From Paragonimus skrjabini miyazakii (taxonomy: Eukaryota; Platyhelminthes; Trematoda; Plagiorchiida; Troglotrematidae), in NCBI GenBank assembly GCA_014338405.1, contig JTDE01000269.1:18738-82737 (forward strand): a stretch of DNA of 64,000 nt. The letters run 5' to 3'. Shown one piece after another: positions 46,901 to 60,100 of the stretch. How positions within the stretch are numbered: the stretch's first letter is position 1; each line of letters begins with the position of its first letter. The position numbers and the translations under genes were made by a program. The notes under the pieces were generated by a model. That model searched no databases, had not been told where the DNA came from, and worked only from the letters and a program-made list of their open reading frames with translations.

Positions 46901-49900
46901 GTTTCGGGCGCTAGGAGAAAATAAAATAAACGAGAAGTATAAATGAATCAGCGCTTAGTGACTAGAGAAAATAACTTATTTTGTTGGATCTTCATCGGTG
47001 CGAGACTGACAGTCTTGCTTGAATACAACGTAGAGAGAGTGCAACATAGTAAGAGGCCATTTTACTTTTCTGCCTTGAATCAACAAGCAACTGCCGGACA
47101 ATAAGGAATGTGACCATATTTGATATAGTGTTTATTTAAATGTGTTTGACTTCGCCCTGAAAACAGGCATGGTATCTTGTCTGGACCGCCCAGTAAAGTG
47201 GGCTTCACTACATTCGTTGTTAATTTTAACTGCAGGGCTTGTGAAAAGGGCTGAATGTCTGATTATAGAATGGGACATTCTGAAGAGGTGCTAGTAGAAG
47301 ATTTGTTGGAATATTCATATTTCGACTTTACTGTTTGAAATATTGTAAAGGTAATGCGCGGGCATTTTACACATCTTCCAAACAATACAGTTCACAACTG
47401 ATAGCAGGATATATGTCACGACAGTTGACAGACCATTCCATTATCAGTTTTGAGTTACAATAGAAAAAATTCGTCATCTCCCCGCAGTTATCACCTTTTC
47501 GAGGACGACGAGTAACCTAGCGAAACTTGGTGTACAACTCTCCGACAGGCTGGATGGACCCAGTCACAGTCAGGCTGTTAGAGCGTGCTGACAGTGCACA
47601 CAAATAGAAGTTGACGTTTTTGTTGGGCCTATCCCTTCAAAAATATCCAAGTGTATGTGTAATCATCAACTGGGAATGTTGTGAACAGTCCTCAATCTGG
47701 TGGCATTCTTACGAAATAAAGCTACCAGTCACTGGCCTGTAATTTATGTGTGCCCACCCTGAGATGTGTATTGTGTTTAAACGAATAATACGTTTGCATT
47801 TAACCATATTTTTCACTGTGAAGTTAACATGAAAATGCCCTTAGAATGTTTCATCTGCCGTCAAAATAACCAGGATATTATCAGACATGTGTAACTATCA
47901 CGCGAAATAAAATATTCAGTCTGATAACAAAATTTCACAACCTTCATCAAAAACCCTTTTCGGATATACACATGTTTGAATCTGTCATAAGTTGATTGAT
48001 ACAAATTTGTTAGGGGGTAAAACAACTAATTTTTAGTCTAGTTCATGATAAGAGAAGGAAAATTATTGCATCGAAAACTCATGAAATTATTCGCATATAA
48101 CTTCTGTAACTAAGGAAAGGTTATTAATTAGATTGATAAGTTTTCTGTACATACCAGTTGCTTCGATAATCCTAGTTAACTACGTTAAATACATCAGACC
48201 ACTAATGAACTGGCTGAAGATAGCGGCTTGACTGTTGCATAAACCATAACGTATCAGCTGTCTGTGCAAACAAGACTAACTGATGTATTCCCAGTAATGT
48301 TGTTCCATTAATCGCTAGCAGGTTTCGATTAAACTTATATTAAGTTAGCCCGAAGGATTCAACGGTGTCAACCGGATGAAAGTTTCCTATGGGTGCATTA
48401 CTTTCGTCAGACAGAGATTTCGTAGGATTATTCCAATCAATAGTAGGACACTTGACCCATATGTTATGGACCATCCAGCACTGCGTTTAGCCATATGTTG
48501 ATACAAGCTATGATCCAACCAGTTTATTCACAAGTTAATGCGAATGCAAGTAAAATGGGACTCTATGTAGAAGACAGTTTGGTCAGTTGCAGAAGTTTTA
48601 ACATAATGAATATTCCAACTCTCAAGATCTAACGGGACGCAGTACAGCAACTACGAAGGTGAAACTTGATGCCGAAAGCAATTTGTGATTTAGGCCAATG
48701 ATAAAGTGATCGTGTGTAAAGTTTTTAAACGCACTTTCTTTGCCTAAATTGCAAGCTGCCAATTACAATGCTTCCTTCATAACATGCATCTTCACAACTC
48801 TTACGGACGTCACTTATCTGCAGGCGTCTTTTGCATAAAGCATTTTTCTGTCCAGTAGAATTGCTGTGAACATAGTTCCTCTAATTGCAACCGGCTACCA
48901 GCAAGACAGTTCACAATATACGTTGTTCTATTTTTACCAACGACAAGGTTAACATTGAAAATTCTCAATTTGCCATCTGTTGAGTGGGCTGTTTAACATA
49001 TCGCATTGCCCTCCCCTTCGCCTATAAAATAAAGTATGGTTTAGGGGACAGAAAGGAATCCCCGTCAAAATGTTGCAAACGGGCCCTGCTTAAGAAAGAT
49101 CTAAACATAATCCAAGTAAGATTTTCATAGGGTGACAAGAATTATCCGTCTAATGTCTTCCAAAATTACCTCAAATATCTGGGTTGCTTATTTTAAATCT
49201 TCTGAAAAAAATGATTAGAGCGGTTTGCTTCGACTTACTTGAAACTAGTGTAAGGTCGCATGACCTATACTGCTACCTTGACGTAGTGACTGGTCCTTCT
49301 GGGTGCATCTTTGTCAGACAGGCCAAAGGGGAGCAGTCAAGGAAAGCAGTTACACTCATGTCGCACTACTGACCGAATAGGAGTGCTTAGGTAGCAGGCC
49401 ACGATCCTATGGGCATACATCGGAACTACTTTTGTAGTTGCGGCACTGCTGTCTTTCATGAAAAAAGAACTGGATTAGAAAACTCGCCTTCAAACAAAGA
49501 GCACTCCGACCGTTTAACGGTTGACCGTGACCGCCGGCGCATTATCAGATACGATCGAAAAGCATCCATATGACCCAGAAGCCTGGTGTAGCTTCGAATA
49601 CATCCACTCCGCACAGCACTGCTAAGAATCAGACAATATTGTCTAATTGACTGCGCCATTAGGCTGGGCAAGCCCCCGACTGCCAGGTGGGTCAGGCACT
49701 TTAGTCATTGGGGTCGAGTAGAGTTCCCAAGTCAGACATTTGGGTCAAAGACTCGAGGTGAGATCCCTCAAGTCAACCTGCATTTGCAGCATGAACGACA
49801 GGGAAGTATCTGAAGTTGTCGTTTTCTTGACTGACACTAGTTACCCAACATGAATTTCTGTCATTATTTTACCCCCATTTGATGATGATGGTGATGAGTA

Positions 49901-52900
49901 TAATGTCGTCTGAAATGTTAACATTCGTAAAATCGATGAGCAAGAAGTTCTAACTTGAGGGTAATATATTTGTTTCAATGTAAAATTAGGGTAGGTGTAG
50001 ATGAGGTATGTAATAGTCCTGTTTCGAACAGGAAAACGAATGGGTGAGTTTTAAATTTATAACCGTGGTTGGTCGCCAGATGTGTCGGACTCGTATGAGT
50101 TTCTATTGGGTGCACACTTGAGATGCTTGCCTTCACCTCTGCCATGGATAACTGTCCTTTCCTGACTGCGCAGTAGTGGAAGCGATGATTTTTTGACCCA
50201 TGTTAATAAAATTTAATCCGATAACACGAGACAGGTTTCCTCACACCAATACACAGGAATTTTGAAGGTGCTTACTTATCCTTTCCGGTCTTCTTCGAGT
50301 GTTTTACCAACGCAGCCCGCCTGCCAACACTAGCACAGATAAGAACTAGAGGATGAGGACTAGACCTTGGTGAAACAATCTTCAGAAGGCGATATCCACA
50401 ACAGTCAGCTCCTTAATGAAACGAGCATTCGCACGATATTATAAGTGCTAATCTGTGAAGTTGTCGACTTAAATTTGTCGCCCTTAGCTGAAATTCTGAC
50501 GTCTCACTGCCGTTCCCATCAGTGGTTGATTATTTTCAATTCCGTGATTTTGTCAAGAAATCTCCCTTGATAAATACTTCAAATCGATATATATTCAGGA
50601 TTTCACTGCCTCTACTTACAGCGTCTGGCGTACATAGCCTTCTGTCCTATCACGCAAATGGTAGAGCAATCTGTTATGCCGTCTATCTTCTCCTGAAGAC
50701 TGAACCATTGGTTGGAACCCTCGAATGATACCTCGAATAAATATCAACTATTTTTACCCACTACATCAACTTGAGCTTAAGTTATATATGATCACGTTCC
50801 CGCACGATCTCCCGTGCCTCGGTGGATTAACTGTTCACATCGAAAATTTATGGTTTACATAGAAATTACAAAACGCAACACTATAAATTGAGTCTCAGCT
50901 AACTGATTTCTGTTCCGGCTGAAAGGCGTCTACTACCAGCATTAATCAGGGAACATACAGGGAACTTTGTTTCTGTCAATATACCTCACCGTTTAAGTGA
51001 AGTTAAAAACAATGTGTGCAACGCTGCGATATTCCTTCCACTGATTACAACGGAACATCAATATATATCTGATTATTTTCTACGTACGTGCATAAGTATT
51101 CAACTCAATTTAAACCGAAATATTTGGGAATAGAGACATGGCGACTAGCAAAAACGTTTGGTGCTGATTAATCTTGCATAGAAGTTGCAAACAAAAGAGT
51201 GCCTTTCAGACAAAACATAATTAATGTAGCCCTAAGCGGTTCCATTCTTTGGAATAATCACCTGGCTGGATCAACGTTGGAGAGTTATCAATGCCAAGAA
51301 CAAAGCCTAATGGCACACTGTATTTATGAACTTTAAGAATATGAACAGTCCTAAAGTAATTGCGCCTATCGGTCTGGTTCGTTACTTTATTCAACATTCC
51401 GGTCTGTTTGATTCGACAAAGTAGCATGAGCGGACTCTTTCCTGACAATACTGTTTTATATCTATTCGGCTGTACCTTTCAAAACTTCGACTGAATGGGC
51501 GGTGTATGAATTACTCTGTAAACACAGTTCGTTTGTCCAACAGGGCTACTTCATATAAAATATAGAGAAGGAAATTGCTCAAACCGGTCATCAAAGATTT
51601 CCTTTTAACTCACTTTTTGAACTGAAACGGAATACCTCTTGTTAACACTAACGCAAGTTTCCCGGGATAGTTCGGTAGAAAAGAACAAGTTATACGAGCA
51701 ATCAAATGTATGGGGTAGTTTTACAATGCGTTCGAGTTGGCGCTTAATGAGGCAAAATTAGATTACTGATAACCCGTGGCATATGTATTCTCTCCGATCT
51801 GACAAATTTGAGAAAAAATTCAGTAGTTTATGTTAAAAATGCAAATTTAATTATGTAACTGGCTTATTTTATAAATAGTAATGGGTGAGCATTAATTTAC
51901 GCGGAACATCACATGGCATAAAACGATTGTCACGGTTGTTTCTACTTAGGTAAATTTGTATTTACATTTATAACGCGTTTCCTTTATGAAATGATCATTA
52001 AGAACTTCACAAGTTTGCACACACACTTCGTTCCTATGTTCCCATGCCTAACGCTACTTATTCAAACACTGTGACTCGGAAGTCAACAAATGTATTCTCC
52101 AAATAACATATCTACAATGCATTAGCAAAGGGGTTTTGAAGTAGTCAAAATGTGAAGAACGACAAACAACGCACCTCAAACAAAACGATTTCGAATCAAT
52201 GTCATAATGAAGGTGAACAATGAAAAAGTAAAAGATAAACATCTATTACGTCAAACCACAAAATTACACAGAAATGGAACAGTATGTGATCACAAACACA
52301 CAGTATTTCATAGCTTGTACGTATTGAAAGGTTTTAGTTTCTTTGAATAGTTTCAAGCAAATCAGAAGCAGGCAGTCAAGTAAATTTGTTTGAGAATTAA
52401 AAAACGTGAGAGGAAGCGCAGGACATTCCATTATCTGGGAACAAATTTGTGAGTATGAAGTTAAGTAAAACATGAAGAAACAAATTTTGCGGCTATCCAC
52501 TAGGACAATGAGCGGGAAATTACTGTGTGGTCTTCTAAACAGAGAGTTTAATGTGATCACCGAATATTCAGAATTTTTAATGTTTTGTTGCGATTTAATC
52601 GATATAGTGTGTGATGTGTGACAGATAAATTACTTATTTTTATCAAAATTAGACGGATGAACCTGAACAACTAGGGGATAAAACAAAAACATATTATTTT
52701 GTACAAGATAGCATTTCGTATTTTCAGCTAACATGCAACCATATAATTACTCTTAAAGTTCGGATCTGACAACCGACCGGTTTGGTCAAAAGGTTGTTCA
52801 CCAAAGTTGAAAAGAACAAGTGAAAATAACAGTTTGTGTACTAATGCCGAATGATTCATTAATCATTCAGAATTCGATTCAAACTTGACATTAATTTGAA

Positions 52901-54098
52901 GCGTACGACACATTTTCCGCTCAATTTATATCAGACAAGATTGTATGATTTGCAGAAGCTTTGGCATTTACACACCTGATTCTCGAAAAATGTTCAAAGC
53001 CCACCTATTGTAACCTCGCAGTCACAATTCCAGTGTTATATCTTTCCACTCTTCGACGTTTGTCTACAATATTTTCGTTCATCAGTCTGTCTATTCCTGT
53101 TTATCTAAGGCTTTCGGTTCGGGAATTTTTGTTGTAACGCTGAAAATTTGTTTTCTCTATCAATAATATTTCATTCAATGTCACTAGACAAAAAAGTTAT
53201 CCCGTCGTTCACTAATAGTTTTGGCCGGTAAAAATGCCCTAATAAATAAGTGATTTTGTCTGATATCTGCTTACAAATCTAATAAATAACGTTCGCTTCT
53301 AAAAGCCCTAGCAGATAGTTAAACCCACTAAAGTGAAGTGGTCTGGATATTAGTGGAACGTTTTTGTAATTCCTAGGTCATACTCTATTCATGTCACCTG
53401 ACCGTTCAATTAAATACTGCCACTTATGAATGTTTGTAGGGAGGGTTTTCGTAGAACCGCTTTCGAAATTTTGTATGACTTAAGGCCACATGGGTATCAT
53501 CGATTTGATTTGTACGATTGAAGCGGTAGATCACAATTTGCTGTGTTGTGTACAACCGTCTAAGATGAACCCCGTCGAATATTTCGTGAATGCCCTTGTT
53601 TAACAAAAGATAACACACACAACACCGAAAATATTAGGAACACTCAGCTCGATAAATCCATTGCGTTCCTCTTTAGTTTGTGATTATCTTCAAGTAAATA
53701 GAAATCAGTGAAGCTGGCGCAAATAGATATTTTTGAAAATAAGCTATCCCTTATGTTTCTAGCACACTCTATCGGTGTACTGTGTGCCGTTAACTTATAT
53801 ATCCTGTCCACATGTCTGAAAACCTGCCAAAATTTTTGTACAACAATAAAGTATTTTCCGAAAGCCAGAAGTTTTTTCTCATATAAATGTTATAGAACAT
53901 GAATGATCAAAAAGTCGGAGCCTAAGTTCTGTTTACTTCGGCAGACAGTTAATTAGAATGACAGTAGCAACCATGTGGAGTCAATTCGGTAAAGCTGGCG
54001 CACCATAAATTCTTCGCCGGTAGCAACCAATTTCACAGAAATGGTGCACAAATTATTCACTACAGATTACTAAATGACCATTTCTCTTACCCCACAGG
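43990..54098. other. No gene recognised; intron or intergenic DNA
   Basis: Apart from the undecided segment at 44.2-44.4 kb, there are only short open frames without domains (for example 45677-45955 plus, with a hydrophobic C-terminus; 49456-49671 minus; 50522-50728 plus). The 47.1-47.7 and 49.2-50.4 kb parts are less AT-rich and may contain old repeats that I cannot classify. If the gene ending at 43.8 kb is real, its introns would lie here. Confidence 0.4.
44200..44395. other. Possibly coding segment, strand undecided
   Basis: The plus strand has a 66-codon frame (44190-44390) containing GQYLDHWNPDEWEKMSG and FDLVLKNKWRYKNFIF, ending in a stop just before GTTGTAAGTG. The minus strand has a 56-codon open interval with NEVKFATFTAAGHFFPFVR, in which AAGH followed by FP faintly recalls the catalytic-His region of serine carboxypeptidases. 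Neither has matching good splice sites on both sides. GC content is above that of the flanks. Confidence 0.2.
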
Positions 54099-54122
54099 AA
54101 TCACTAAAAAACGTCCTGTTTG
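54099..54122 (+). CDS. Candidate 24-bp micro-exon or start of a longer exon
   Basis: ACCATTTCTCTTACCCCACAG, one of the strongest acceptors in the window, precedes GAATCACTAAAAAACGTCC. The phase-0 frame (ESLKNVLF) is open and continues for 26 codons to a stop. A GTATATG donor after 24 bases would give an exact eight-codon exon. The donor is mediocre and no partner exon is known. Confidence 0.2.
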
Positions 54123-57100
54123 TATATGCACTTACGGTTAGACGATTTTGTTCTTGCCAATCCTATGAAATCTGACCGTAACAGTCGAATTGAGGATCAT
54201 TCTAAATCATATATGAACAGGAGTTCAATTAACTCCTGAAGACGAGCTATACGCTGGGCTTCAACATTTACTGAGGTTCATGTTAAGCCAAATGGAAATT
54301 CATGTTTCCTCTTGCTTAGGTCTGGCAACTTACATCTTTAGGTCTTTTGCAGGATTTGCTATCACCCTACCTCACTTACTGTTGACTATGAGAGCCGCTT
54401 GCATCACTTGTTTATAGGTTATTTGTCTCCGCTTTTGAGTGCTCCAACGCAGTCAGATATCTAGCAAGCAGTAGTAAGATAAGAGTTGAACTAAACTAGA
54501 GCACCTACAGTTTAGAAAAGATCGGTCAAAAAGTGGTCGGAATTACAGCCAGTTGTTCCAGTACCAGTAACACATTACTAACGGGATCATGGAGAGTCAA
54601 AAAGTATAACAACCAAACATAAGCAGTCCGTGCTAGGTGATAATTATACGCCCAGTTTGAATCACCAAAAATGCATTGGAGTGTGTTTTATGCTAGTTGA
54701 TTGATAGGCCCGCCGCACTAATAAGATTTTATGGCTTGACCGTCAAAACCCTCATCGTCAAATAGTTTTAAAATCTAGATAAAGAAACTAACAAGGAGAA
54801 GAAAGCTTCATTGGTTAGTGAAAAATTCACTTATTCACAGCACAAGAAGCATCGGAATGGTACTAACGGTTACCGATACCCATTAGTGTTTGCTTATCGA
54901 TTAACGATAAACGATCGTGTGGCAATAAACACTCGACTACTGAAGTGATTTGTTCATGGTGTTTCATTAGAAATTACCACATGCATCTGGAAGACTGCCG
55001 CGGTAACCTTGATCACAATGTAACCACTTCTGAAACGACCGAATTTCGTTTTCCCAAACGGTTGTTGCTATAGGGAGAATACACCTCAGTCACAGTATGC
55101 CAGCAGGAATGCGAGATCTGATGGCAAATGCGAGAGTTGATTACTTTCTTGCATTCAACGTGTCCGGTCACTTAGCAAAAACTGATGTCGCAATTTGAAG
55201 CAAAGATGATAGTCAAGCTCAAGTTTGAAGTTTCCATCGCTGACTTGCCTACTAGAGTTAACAATGAAGTAGTTGCCTTTCGTCAAGGTGGTCATTTAAC
55301 CTGGCTAAAAAGCACAAGCGATTTGGACTGAATAATTAGTTTTTGCACATCGAAATATCAGTGAATAACAGTTAGTGAAGATGTTACACTCGTACGCAGA
55401 AGTCGATTAATATATCGGCTGAGGGAATACTAGAAATTCCTGATGACCCGCAGCCTGGGTGAAACTTGAATTTTGTAGTCTCATGGAAGAAGATAAACCG
55501 GAAAATATATTTCGGTTGAGTAAACTTAGATATTTTTCAGTTGATACTAGTCACTATCCCGCTCGGGTTTCGGGGGTACAGCGGAACGTTCTGTTTGTTC
55601 AAACCACCGGCCAACCCTCCAGAGAAAACAGAGAATAGTCTGCTATAACGAATTGACAGTTTTTGATAAAAATTGTAGTAAGCAAAAACGTCAACCCATC
55701 TTTGCTATTATTTCGAGGTTTGCCAGTTTTTGAGTTGCACCCAAATAATGCATATAACAATATTCAGCTAAATCGTCAATATACAACATTCACACTGAAA
55801 ACAAACAGCGTAAATGCTATTAGTTAATTCTAAGCAGTCCATGTGTTGTCATAACTCAAAAGAAGTATACACTACTTTAGCCCGCCTCAACTATCAATAT
55901 GAAATTTTAAATTACAAGGAATAGGGTAACATTAAGTTTATGCAAAACGATGGAAACTTTTCCAAAAGAAACGATGAACAAATGTTTAAAATCAGCCGTT
56001 AAATTTTTAAGACGGGACCTACCGTTCATTTTGCAGCATGTCTAGCCAAATTTTTGTGAATCGATGTAAGTGACAAGAAGTAGTTAACAACATAGTTTTT
56101 ATGCTCCTGGAAAATTTGAATTCCTGCACAATTATATCATACTTGTAAAGTATGTCAGTGGGTGACAGCTAGTGGATTGTGAAGAAACTCAAATTCATAA
56201 ATATATCTGGCAATACGTTTGATTCATATATTTTTAAATTAATTATTGAGTGTTAATCTGATGTTTCCTTTCGCTTGTGTAAAAACATTGTAAAAAACGA
56301 TGGGCAAATGTTGTTTTAAGGTGTAGTTTTAAAGCGGCAATAAAATGTATATGTGGACACACCATGATGTTTCATTCTAAGAGGTTGGTAAATATGAGAC
56401 TCCAAATGTCTGCTGCGTAGTTAAACAGACTGCTGAACAATGATGCAAGTGACACAGTCTTATCTAGGCTGCATCAAAAAACACTGCGTTTATTTGTTCG
56501 TTAAAGATTGGTCTACTGTAACGCGGATATATATGTCAAATACCCTTATACTTAGCGTAATTCAGATTTCAGTGTTACGCATTTAATGAGACACACATGC
56601 CATCGGAAACCACCCTGTCCAATCGCATAGTAAAGCAGTGTATTAATTTCGGCGAATAAATTTTAATCACCCTCAGTCAATTTCTGTTCGACACGGTTGT
56701 GATAACTCTGATATCGGTAGATAAAATGTATAGTTCGATTGTTTATAATAGAAGCTAACCTGAAAATATGTAAATATGGCATTAAATAATCCCGTTAAAA
56801 TGTGCATTCGGTGAAAGAGAAGGCGGTTTACTGAAAGCACATCTTAATCTGTAACAAACTCTGTGATGTCGTGTTTTTTTACCACAACGTACTTATTCTG
56901 GTTATTTGATAGAAGTCTATACACCATGGCATAGAGTGCCAAGATGTCCTGGACATTTTGTCGGAGTTGCTGAGTAAAACAAAACTACAACGATTATTTG
57001 TTTTAAAAATTTCAATGCCGTCGAAAAGAATACTCACAGTCGTCATTCCGCAAGTACTGATGTGATTGGGATTTGAGTATTCCTATGGCCTTTTACTCAA

Positions 57101-60100
57101 AAATTGTTTGTCACTGTTTTGAATTACCATTGGACAACGTCCAAACTGACCTGATATCAGGTAATCCATTGAGAGAGAATTGATAAATTTGTGTTGTGCT
57201 TAAGAAAATGCAACATCCTCATCCCTGCATCGTTGACGAAGTTTACAAGTTGAGTTTAGCCCAAAGGCAAACAGTAACGAGATGAAGATAACAGAAAAAC
57301 GTGTTCTAAGCGATGTCATTAATTGACTAGCTATGTGAGAAAGATCCATTTTTACCTATTGTGAGATGAGCTGCTAGAAATAATCAAAAATTAATCAAAC
57401 CGCACGGAAACTTTGGCTCCGTCTTATTTTTTAAATTCATCAGTTGATCGATTTCCTGCTATCTTGATGATTGCAGGCGAGATGTACAATTATTTACTTT
57501 ATTGTTTTTTAAGTAGATTGGAGTCTTTGTGCTTGTATTGTTTGCTGATTATCACGTTCAGACCGGTTTTGTCTTTTCTGTATCCATAAGTTAGATGTAG
57601 TCTGGATGGGTCTCGAACAGGTGTTATGGGCCAGAGGTGTTATCGGCTTGGCCATCACTTCTGTTGACACTTCTTGTCATTCGGAATTTCAGGCGTAACA
57701 GAAAAACAACCCGTTTCACACTTCACTAGCAAAGAAGAACACAGCGTACCTTGAAAAGCCAGGTTACAATCCCAGGTGGATTCTGTCCATTCGGGCTAGC
57801 TATGTGAGAACAGACTATACCTTATACTCAACCGGATTGCCAACTATTAAACAGTATGTAATTTGCTGTTTTGTTCAATAGTGCGCGAGTTTACTTCTAC
57901 TAGATGAAATGCTTTTCTTTAAAACTACTCAAATATTCACCTAAATTTTATTCGAAACAATTACCGGTAAATGACTTATAATAATCATTATTGAAATAAA
58001 TAATTAACCGTTGCAAAGTACGACTGCGTACGATAATGTGAGAATGCTAGAAAACGGTAAACACTCGCTTTTGCTCGGTTGACAGTTTCAATCAATTAAC
58101 GAAGACTAACACAGTTAACAGCAGACTACACGGTCCTCAATTTATTCATGACAAAGAAACTATAAAAAACTCTAGAGTAAAAAAGTAATAATTTTTAATC
58201 CCGAATATAGCAAGTTACAAACTTCAATTAGTTCTCTGTGAACTAAATTATTTAAGCTAACTTATTCGCGTGGTATCAGCATCCATCATGCAGATTAATA
58301 ATAAGGTAGCAATATGTTCGAAACAAACACGTGACTTTATTTAAGACTAGAAAAACAAACGGTTATGCTATGGTAAAAATCCGAAATGATAGCTCATTAA
58401 TCAACTTTACTTGAAATGATGCTTCATTTCTGAAGTGAAGTTAATAAATACATTTAAGAATCATTTATTCTGATTTCCTTTTGTACGTACCTACTGAGGC
58501 TACAAGAAGTTCTGAAAGAATTACAAAAATTGGTAAGGAACGAGAACGGCGTTGTAAAAGCTTTCGTGACTGACGCTGCTTCTCATTATTATATGAAAAC
58601 CACACTTTCATGTATATCTCCCTTGTATGTAAGGACAATGAACCACTTCTACTCAGACATATTAACAACACAAAAACAGTTTGGAACACGTGTTAATTTT
58701 CAAAAGTTGAACAAGTTTCAAGTCAGCTCGAAGAACCAATTTTACCATGACTCTTTAAGTGCACACTTCGGTTCATAGTTTATTATGCCATTCCAAAATA
58801 TAGATTGACTCTGATTTTCCAAAATTTACTAAGTTAAGCAAATATATTGCCATTCAAACGGATGTGAATTATTAATGAGACATCTGCTGCTCATCGATAG
58901 CAACTTGCTGTGAACTGCGCACAGCATTGTGCTTGATATCCAAATGTGCACAACTTGGGCTTGTGCGAGTGACAGTAGATCAGCGATCACTGACATGCAA
59001 ATCGAATGCTAGGATAAGACGACTTGTATGAATGCTTCATTTCAACAGTTCATTTAATTTTTATACCCATAATATGCCTAGAAAAAACTATGAAGCTGTT
59101 AACTGAGTGTTAGCCTAACTAAAACTTCGAATTAACTTGTCAAAAAATTTACTTTGTAATAGATTTTTTAGAGAAAAGAACATCAGGTGACAGCTAGACA
59201 TTGGTTGCTCACGAATAACCGGTTGGAAATTCTGGAAGTCAACAGCAGTTCTGGTTAGCCGGAACGTCAAGAGAACGCTGTTGCTGACTGCTTCTCAAAA
59301 ACACAGAAATAACTAGCACTAAGCATGGACAACCTGACAAAAGCCGTGAGCTTCGCGGGTAGAAGATAGCCTGGAAGATAAAACTGTTGACCAGATCTAT
59401 CAGTTGCATTAGTTAGGAAGCAGTCAACTATTACACTATAGACAAACACCTGCTTTTTGTTTAAAATCTGACGGAACGGGAGTCATCCAAAGGCTTACGG
59501 TAAGGTTCCATCATAGCACTGGTAGTTCTGGATAACCAGCAATCCCAAGGGGTGATTAGAATGCTTTAACATAAGTCTGTTCAGTTGTAAGACGCGTAAT
59601 CTTCTTTGGATTGAGAGATGAGGTAACATTTGGAACATTGGAGAGGCAAGTCATTATAATGATAGTCGACTTCTTAGCTAGTAGTCAGTAACGTTTGCTT
59701 CGATTTGTTAAAATTGCTTTGTCTGTATTGGTGTAAAATCCAGCTCTCTTTTGTTGGTAATATAAAAATATTCATGCAAAACTTTCACGGGTTGTAACTG
59801 AGTGGAACAAACATATTATTCAATTCACAGCAGCAACACAAACTTTTGAAGTTAGCTGTTGTAGTGATCAGATTAGAGTGATAACGTCAACCTCCAGGTT
59901 ACAGCAACCATGAGTGGCCTACAAGATCACTCCATCTAGTGATATTTTACGACCTTTTGAAAAATAAAATCAAATCACAAAACTAATATGTGCTCGTGGA
60001 CAGCACATTGACACTTTTGTAAACTAAACTTCGAGCTCGTCTGATAACAAAACGTGAATATTAGCAACGTCCGCTCCAAAATTACTGGCATTCATTACCA

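Noticed and set aside
51221..51448. 75-codon minus-strand frame with protein-like composition (VPLGFVLGIDNSPTLIQPGD)
   Set aside because: The upstream AG has no pyrimidine tract, no poly(A) signal follows the stop, and no domain is recognised.
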